Part shown: positions 58,401-64,000 of the stretch, one piece after another
Numbering within the stretch: position 1 is the first letter of the stretch
How the letters are laid out: each line of letters starts with the position of its first letter
DNA from: Gordius sp. MW1
Taxonomy: Eukaryota; Nematomorpha; Gordioida; Gordea; Gordiidae
Assembly (NCBI GenBank): GCA_964036665.1
Contig: OZ038528.1
Span: 22,121,245 to 22,185,244, forward strand
Length of the DNA stretch: 64,000 nucleotides
Direction: 5' to 3'
The notes under the pieces: generated by a model
What the model was told of the DNA's origin: nothing
Seen by the model: the letters and a program-made list of their open reading frames with translations, nothing else
Databases searched by the model: none
Made by a program: the position numbers and the translations under genes

Positions 58401-61400
58401 AATGCAATACAGTAAATATAATGCAATATAATAAATATTATACAATATAATAAATATTATATAGTACAATACAATAATAATAATACAATGCATTAAATAT
58501 AATATAATAAATATAATACAATATATTGTATTATATAGTAGTCAAAAACATAGGTCATACCTTATACCAGCCCATAAGGTGTTGGAAACATGGGCGTAAC
58601 CAGGTTTTAGAATGGGGGGGGGGGGTGAAAGTTGTTTAAGTTCATTTAGGGAGGGGCAAACACAATTTTTTTTTTTTTTAAGGGTTTTTGTATTAAAGAA
58701 AAGGATTATTGTCATTTAAATTTAAAACTAAGTTGAAAAATTATAAAAAAATGGATTTAGAACAATAGAAACTTTATGTCTCAAAAAACAAGTTAAGACT
58801 TTCTTAAGTTTGGACAACTCTTATTTTTAGGATGTTTTTTATGCCAAATTTAAAAAATCATGAACTTATACCAATATCTATTTATAAACTGACTATTTTA
58901 AACTTTACCCTTTCAATCTAAAATAATTTTACAAACTAGGAAAACTTATAGGAACTCTCATTTTTACACAAAATTTACTATTGAGTCTGATGAAATTTTT
59001 TTTTAAGAATTTACATTTAAATTTTTTTCATATCTTTAATATCATGTATTTATATTGAAAAAAATTTAATTGAAGGCCAAAAATAAAAAATAATGGTTAA
59101 GAACAGTAGTAACTTTTTAACATTAAAAACATAGGGCCAAAATTCAATAAGTTCAGACATCTCATATTGATTGTAAGTCCAAAAATGCATAAATGATATA
59201 TGTTATAAAAGTTTTAATTTAAATATTATATATTGAACATTTTACGTACATTTGTAGATAATAATTTGTTTAGTTCAGTAAAAGCAGGGATGAGTTTATA
59301 ATATGCAAAGTATAAATTAAGTTAAAATTTATATTAAGCCAATGTATTAGCTAATCCTCTATGTATAGAAAAAGTTATTACTTATTGTATATTAGAATGT
59401 AAACTTATATTTACTGATGAATTGAGATAAAGTTATAACTGTTTGTTATATAATTGTATGTGAATCACTTCCACATTATCTTTTAAGTTTAAATATTATA
59501 CCTTGCAATACTTCAAACAATCTGAATAACATAATGTCTTAAGGTATGTTATTAATTTTCAATCTTAATATCTTTAGGATCATCATGCACTACTTCAAAT
59601 AACAATTTAATTTAAGTTATATACAAATCAAAGACAAGCTCTAAGTATACAAATTTATTTGATATAATGTTAAAAAATAGTACATATTTAATGCAATGAA
59701 TTCATATTTTTAACACTGACTAATCTAAAGATTTAAAAAATATGCACATAAAATAAGTTGAACATTGAACAGCTCCAGTTGGAAGATCCATGAATTGAGA
59801 TTACTTGTGCTAAGGTAGCTAATATACATATAAATTCACTTAGGCCCAAAATATGTGGTGTATCTAAAAGCTTTTTGGTACAAAATAAGTAGAATATTGT
59901 TTATCAACTGCAAGTTTTAAAAAAGGCATAATTATAATATAAACATATGTGCAAATGTGTCAAATAACCTTATTGGTTTTCATCACTATGAATTCATTGT
60001 TTTAACATTGACTAATCTAAAGATTTAAAAAATATGCACATAAAATACGTTGAACATTGAACAGATTGAGTTGGAAGAACTGCAAGTTTTAAAAAAGGCA
60101 TAATTATAATATAAACATATATGCAAATGTGTCAAATAACCTTTGGTTTTCATCACTATGAATTCATTGTTTTAACATTGACTAATCTAAAGATTTAAAA
60201 AATATGCACATAAAATACGTTGAACATTGAACAGATTGAGTTGGAAGATCAATGAATTGAGATTACTTCTAATGTAGCTAAAATACATATAAATTCACTT
60301 AGGCCCAAAAATCTTACTTTTATGTGGTGCATCTTAAAGCTTTTTGGTACAAAATAAGTAGAATATACGCTTCTGTTCACAATGCCAATCGTCCATAATG
60401 CCAATGCTTTAGACCGCCAATGGCTTAACCAATCAAAATTAAGGGGTAGGGTTAGGGTTAGTGTTAGGGCTAGGGTTAGGGAATATTATAAGTACAATTA
60501 GTACACATGGATATAATATAATCATTATAATAGAATTAACTGTATAATAAGCTATTACTTAAAAATAATACAGTCATTGGCATTGTGGATGATTGGCATT
60601 ATGAATGGGATTCAGAATATATATGAACTGAACGTATGTGCAAATGTGTCAAATAACCTTATTGGTTTTCATTACTTGGTTATCACTTGTATTTTTCTCC
60701 AGTTAAGCTCATTCTAGTCGCACATAAATCTGTAACCTAATTGGTTGTCGCCTAATAGGTCAGTCGTCCACTGTACCAGATTCTATAAAACAACACAATG
60801 TTAAGAATTTGCAGAATTGTTGGGAGAAATTTTTTGTTGAATTTGAACAATTTTTAATTAAAAAAATCAAAAATTTGGCCAATGGTCACTTTTTCTCTAT
60901 TGGTCAGTACCAACAGATACTCTATAAGTCAATGATAGCCAAAAAAAACGGAAAAAAAATTTTGATGCTCACTTTGGCCAATGGTCATTTTTTTCTATTG
61001 GTCAGCAGCCAGCACACGGTAAAAGTGGATATAAATTCATAAGAGTAAAAAAAACGAAAAAAAAATTTTCGAATCACATTTTGGCCAATGGTCATTTTTT
61101 TCCATTGGTCAGCAGCCAGGACACGGAAAGTGGATATAAATTCATAATAGTCAAAAAAAAACGAAAAAAAAGTTTTCGAATCACATTTTGGCCAATGGTC
61201 ATTTTATTCCATTGGTCAGCAGCCAGCGGACGGCCAAAAAGTCATAATAGCAATGGTAGTAGCAGGAACAATCATAATAGTCAAAAAAAAAAACGAAAAA
61301 AATAATTTCGATTCACATTTTGGCCAATGGTCATTTTTTCCATCGGTCAGGAGCCAGCGGACGGCCAAAAAGTCATAATAGCAATGGTAGTAACAGAAAC

Positions 61401-64000
61401 AATCATAATAGTCAAAAAAAATGAAAAAAATAATTTCGATTCACATTTTGGCCAATGGTCATTTTTTCATCGGTCAGCAGCCAGTGGACGGCCAAAAAGT
61501 CATAATAGCAATGGTAGTAACAGGAACAATCATAATAGTCAAAAAAAAAACGAAAAAAATAATTTCGATTCACATTTTGGCCAATGGTCATTTTTTTCAT
61601 TGGTCAGCAGCCAACGGACGGCCAAAAAGTCTTATTATCAATGATAGTAACAAGAACAATCAGAAGAGTCAAAAAAACTCCGGGATTCTAACCCAAAAAC
61701 TAGTTAAATTGCATAGCAATTAGAAGTAAACAACTTTTATTTATGTTTATTATATAACATTGGTCAGCAGCCAGCGGACGGCCAAATCATAATAGCAATG
61801 GTAGAAACAGGAACAATCATAATAATCAAAAAAAACGAAAAAAATAATTTCGATTCACATTTTGGCCAATGGTCATTTTTTTCATTGGTCAGCAGCCAGC
61901 GGACGGCCAAAAATTCTTATTATCAATGATAGTAACAAGAACAATCATAAGAGTCAAAAAAACTCCGGGATTCTAACCCCAAAACTAGTTAATTTGCATA
62001 GCAATTAAAAGTAAACAACTTTTATTTATGTTTATTATATAACTAGTTAAATTGCATAGCATTAAAAGTAAACAACTTTTATCTATGTTTATTATATAAC
62101 AAAAACTAGTTAAATTGCATAGCAATTAAAAGTAAACAACTTTTATTTATGTTTATTATATATAATAGATAATTTAACAAATCTTATATATAACACACCG
62201 AGGGAGATAGAGATGAGGGGTGGGGCACCTCTTGATAGAGATGAGGGGTGGGGCACCTCTTTCTCATGCATTAATTTAAAAAAGCGATAACCTAATATAC
62301 TCAATGCAAATAGATAGGGTAACGGACAACGGACAACGGACAACGGACAACCAAAAACGAGCCCATAAATTGCATAGCAATTAATAACAACAAAATGGCT
62401 AAGTTAAATTATTATAATAATATTCAACAACTAAGCTAAAATTCTTGCAAAGCTTCAATCAATTTTCAACTAAAACATTGCAATATCATTTAATATTAAA
62501 AATTGTGTGTAAGATAAAGCATTGATTTTAATGGACTGGTTCAGTTAAAAAAGAATATTTAAGCGGGCCGATCACATTTTTAGTTTGAAGGAAAAAAGGA
62601 GTGTTTTAAAACATTAAATTATTTATGTTAATAACGAGTTAATTTTTGATAAAACTCTCATTAAATTTTGCTTTATAATTCTAATTTCTGGTGGTAATTT
62701 GGCATTTGCACGGTGGAAGGGATTTTTTGAATTGAACAAAAGACCAAATTATTTTAATTATAATTATTTCAAAATTTACAGATATTCTATGATATAAAAA
62801 CGACGCAGCTCTCGCTATTTGATCGGTTAGGGCTTCTCTTTACCATAACAGCCCTGTTACCTATGGTGATAATGTTCGAAACTTTACGTCAAAGTGAGAT
62901 AAAAATGTCTTAAATATATCCGTTTGAATATTTTAAACATATCACAGGCAATACTTATTGGCAATATTACGCTATCGCCTTCAAAGAATCCTATTTCGGC
63001 CCTTCTACTTTTACAGCCATATCGGTATATTATACATTACCAATATCTGTAAAAATAAAAATAGTATTAATAAGAAATTCACTATCGAATTAGAGATTTT
63101 TATTAAAAATTATGGCGAAAATCAAAAATAGTATATTTTTTATAGTTTCTTGAAAAATGTCGCCTAATGATAGTTTAAAGACAAAATTTATGATAGTTTG
63201 GATTTTTAGGAGTGTTGTAAAAACGGCTGGGTTTTGTTTGGTCGACCTCTAGTCAAACTAAACATAAATAATTCAAATGATTTTGGTCTGTTTATGTAGA
63301 GCACAATCTATATCAGCAGAGGTGTGCTTGCTAACTAAAACCATAGGTCGACCAAACAAAACCCAGCCTTTTTTACAGCACTAATTTTTAGTATAAAATT
63401 ATAAACTAGAATTTAAACTATCTCCTATTTCATATTTTTACAAATTCAAGTTACATTCATATAAAAGTCATCTTTGGGTATAACTATCATTTATTATTTT
63501 TAGCAAAATTTGTTAAAAATTATTAAGATTTATAGTGTATTTACTAATTTCATGTTTCTTTACAGTTTTTATCAGATCTTGTGCCCAATGTCTTAATGTA
63601 CACGATGCTAGTTTCCCCGGCTTATTGGATATCGGGTTTGCACTCATCTAGCGAAACTTTTGCCACTTACACCATATACACCGTCTTAACGTTAGTGTAT
63701 TACAAAATCGTAGCCATAACTTTCTCAGCTTTTTACCTACTAAGACCGAATATCGGTGAACTGAGCTACCACAATCCTACTAAAAGCTTACTTACCTTAT
63801 CTTACCTAATTTTCGGATTTCTAACTTTTGTGGGAAGCACGACGGGTGCCATTTTAAATATTTGTCAAATACTCCGAGGTTACATGAGTTGGACAATATC
63901 CTGGTTACCTCTCACACCCGTTGCCAGTATTATTTTCCGATCTTTAGCTGCCAACGAATTTGATGCAAGTAACGAAGCGCTTCGTAATATGAGCCGAACA
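52446..64000 (+). CDS. ABCG-subfamily half-transporter with degenerate nucleotide-binding motifs (3' end missing)
   Basis: Probable membrane exporter of the ABCG5/ABCG8-like type. Ten exons: 52446-53604, 54467-54711, 55247-55364, 55455-55607, 55838-55954, 56234-56444, 56903-56996, 62782-62893, 62948-63024 and 63566-64000. Borders and phases agree; 907 residues so far. Residues 1-315 are polar and low-complexity (Asn and Thr runs), unusual because ABCG proteins normally start near the ATPase domain. Walker A, GNKESGKT (384-391), is split by intron 1. Walker B is TILFDEP (509-515). The Q-loop position holds Lys (433), the signature reads LTINE (489-493), and the H-loop position holds Tyr (546). 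Membrane spans follow from residue about 678: FFFIFLSVLIGG, LLFTITALLPMVIMF, FLSDLVPNVLMYTML, YTVLTLVYYKIVAI and LTLSYLIFGFLTFVG. The ATG at 52446 is the first after an in-frame stop at 52344. Confidence 0.88.
54935..55075. mobile_element. hAT-type MITE in ABCG intron 2
   Basis: Ends CATGGACGTAGCCAGATTTTGG and CTGGCTACGCCCATG, with G-run then C-run interior. Octamers TTAAATAT at 54927-54934 and 55076-55083 are identical. Confidence 0.9.
56520..56838. mobile_element. Dimeric hAT-like MITE (AACGGCTGG family) in ABCG intron 6
   Basis: Left end TAGTGTTAAAAAAACGGCTGG; right end CCCAGCCGTTTTTACCACACTA. The octamer GCACATAG is perfectly duplicated (56512-56519 and 56839-56846). A second complete left end (TAGTGTTGTAAAACGGCTGG) begins at 56637 inside it, so the unit is one and a half to two elements mobilised together. 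Confidence 0.9.
57144..57318. mobile_element. MITE, CATGGGCGTAGCCAG family, in ABCG intron 7
   Basis: Left end CATGTGCGTTGCCAGGGGG; right end CTGGCTACGCCCATG. TTTGAAAG precedes the left end (4 bp away) and TATGAAAG follows the right end, a blurred duplication. Confidence 0.7.
57385..57730 (-). mobile_element. Helitron-like end with hairpin, C/G-rich tract and one minisatellite unit
   Basis: On the minus strand: CGCCCATAAATTGCATAGC, TATGCTACGTTTATACGG, a pyrimidine tract, then the hairpin GGGCCGAAGGCCC and GAGTTT. This is the same order as 49423-49592, defining a shared terminus. A minisatellite unit (TTGGCCAATGGTCATTTTTTT, then AGCCAGCGGACGG) lies at 57670-57715. The words GGGCGAGAAAGGTGGGAAGG and GCCTATAGGGGG occur twice (57522, 57773). 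Confidence 0.6.
57903..57915 (+). repeat. Short telomere-type TTAGGG tract
   Basis: GGGTTAGGGTTAG, two units, after three copies of a TAATATAGGCAAAATG-like repeat (57860-57900). Confidence 0.6.
58120..58545. repeat. AT-rich ATAATACAATAAAT simple repeat
   Basis: A degenerate array of TATAATACAATAAATA-like units, purely A/T with scattered C and G, inside the Tc1/mariner-like element. Confidence 0.75.
58589..58690. mobile_element. One-ended CATGGGCGTAGCCAG MITE
   Basis: Left end CATGGGCGTAACCAGGTTTTAG, then a G-run and GGGAGGGGCAAACAC. The right terminus is missing. Confidence 0.55.
59709..60362. repeat. Local duplications inside the Tc1/mariner-like element
   Basis: The block CTAATCTAAAGATTTAAAAAA...TTGAACATTGAACAG occurs at about 59722, 60010 and 60180. 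The block CTGCAAGTTTTAAAAAAGGC...AAATGTGTCAAATAACC occurs at about 59908 and 60079, with a partial copy at 60640. Confidence 0.75.
60376..60607. repeat. Small TIR element with telomere-type repeats in its loop
   Basis: Arms of about 31 bp (TTCACAATGCCAATCG...ATAATGCCAATG and the inverted CATTGGCATTGTGG...TTGGCATTATGAA) enclose GTAGGGTTAGGGTTAGTG and GGGCTAGGGTTAGGG at 60444-60481. Confidence 0.7.
60870..62386 (-). mobile_element. Helitron-like unit with palindromic minisatellite array
   Basis: Inverted relative to 45629. Seven to eight units, each beginning TTGGCCAATGGTCATTTTTT followed by CATTGGTCAGCAGCCAGCGG. Unit starts are at 60875, 60974, 61081, 61188, 61320, 61448, 61577 and 61862; the period grows from about 105 to about 129 bp. 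CCAATGG...CCATTGG inside each unit forms a hairpin. Then four copies of an ACTAGTTAAATTGCATAGCAA block (61700, 61985, 62043, 62107), a GAGATGAGGGGTGGGGCACC duplication (62210, 62237), (ACGGACA)n at 62323-62350, and the terminal block GCCCATAAATTGCATAGCAA. Open frames across it are array artefacts. Confidence 0.65.
63210..63383. mobile_element. hAT-type MITE, AACGGCTGG family, in ABCG intron 9
   Basis: Left end GAGTGTTGTAAAAACGGCTGG; right end CCCAGCCTTTTTTACAGCACTA. The octamer ATTTTTAG is perfectly duplicated (63202-63209 and 63384-63391). This 174-bp copy is the simplest member of the family. Confidence 0.92.

Larger units (their letters stand above)
58012..60773. mobile_element. Tc1/mariner-like non-autonomous element in ABCG intron 7
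   Basis: Inverted ends of about 45 bp: CAGTGGACGACTGACCTGTTAGG on the left (58012) and GGTCAGTCGTCCACTG on the right (to 60773), each flanked by TA. The 2.76-kb interior has no transposase frame. It is made of an AT microsatellite, a MITE fragment and duplicated blocks. Assignment rests on the ends and the TA. Confidence 0.65.

Noticed and set aside
60809..61723. Frames of 62-105 codons across the array
   Set aside because: The same minisatellite read in different frames; no start context or conserved domain.

Overview
This window is AT-rich, intron-containing nuclear DNA of an invertebrate metazoan. The gene content (GIPC, FBXL2/20, COX8, mL54, an ABCG half-transporter), the hAT, Helitron and Tc1/mariner-like elements and the short TTAGGG arrays support that; the species cannot be named from sequence. 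Exons are short and most long open frames are shadows or transposon debris. The genes were found by reading short exons, joining them at GT..AG borders and checking that phases agree. Several introns are tiny (33, 35, 38 and 54 bp), while others swell to 2.6-5.8 kb through transposon insertion.

Layout. 53-6462 (-): ten exons of an F-box/leucine-rich-repeat protein of the FBXL2/FBXL20 type; its start exon is not found and its end lies left of the window. 6.5-19.2 kb: intergenic DNA with hAT MITEs, a Helitron with both termini (12196-13879) and a Helitron-like unit with a tRNA-like segment. 19696-23537 (-): a complete seven-exon GIPC-family PDZ adaptor gene whose last intron holds a nest of at least four transposons. 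23.8-25.5 kb: a scrambled DIRS/Ty3-like retroelement. 26.8-28.6 kb: an LTR-like repeat pair. 29.8-31.5 kb: a decayed Helitron replicase. 34984-35240 (+) COX8 and 36328-36763 (-) mL54 form a convergent pair of nuclear genes for mitochondrial proteins, followed by a palindrome cluster and an unidentified three-exon gene end (37716-38388, -). 38.4-41.2 kb: retroelement debris. 42.7-44.2 kb: a satellite arranged as a giant inverted repeat. 45.6-49.6 kb: Helitron-like units with palindromic minisatellites. 52446-64000 (+): ten exons of an ABCG half-transporter running off the right edge.

The genes are not a functional operon. COX8 (respiratory complex IV) and mL54 (mitochondrial ribosome) share a compartment. 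The ABCG protein keeps Walker A and Walker B but has lost the usual Q-loop, signature and H-loop residues, so it is probably the degenerate half of a heterodimer. Small transposons are abundant, and exact or near-exact 8-bp duplications flank many of them, which places most MITEs in the hAT superfamily.
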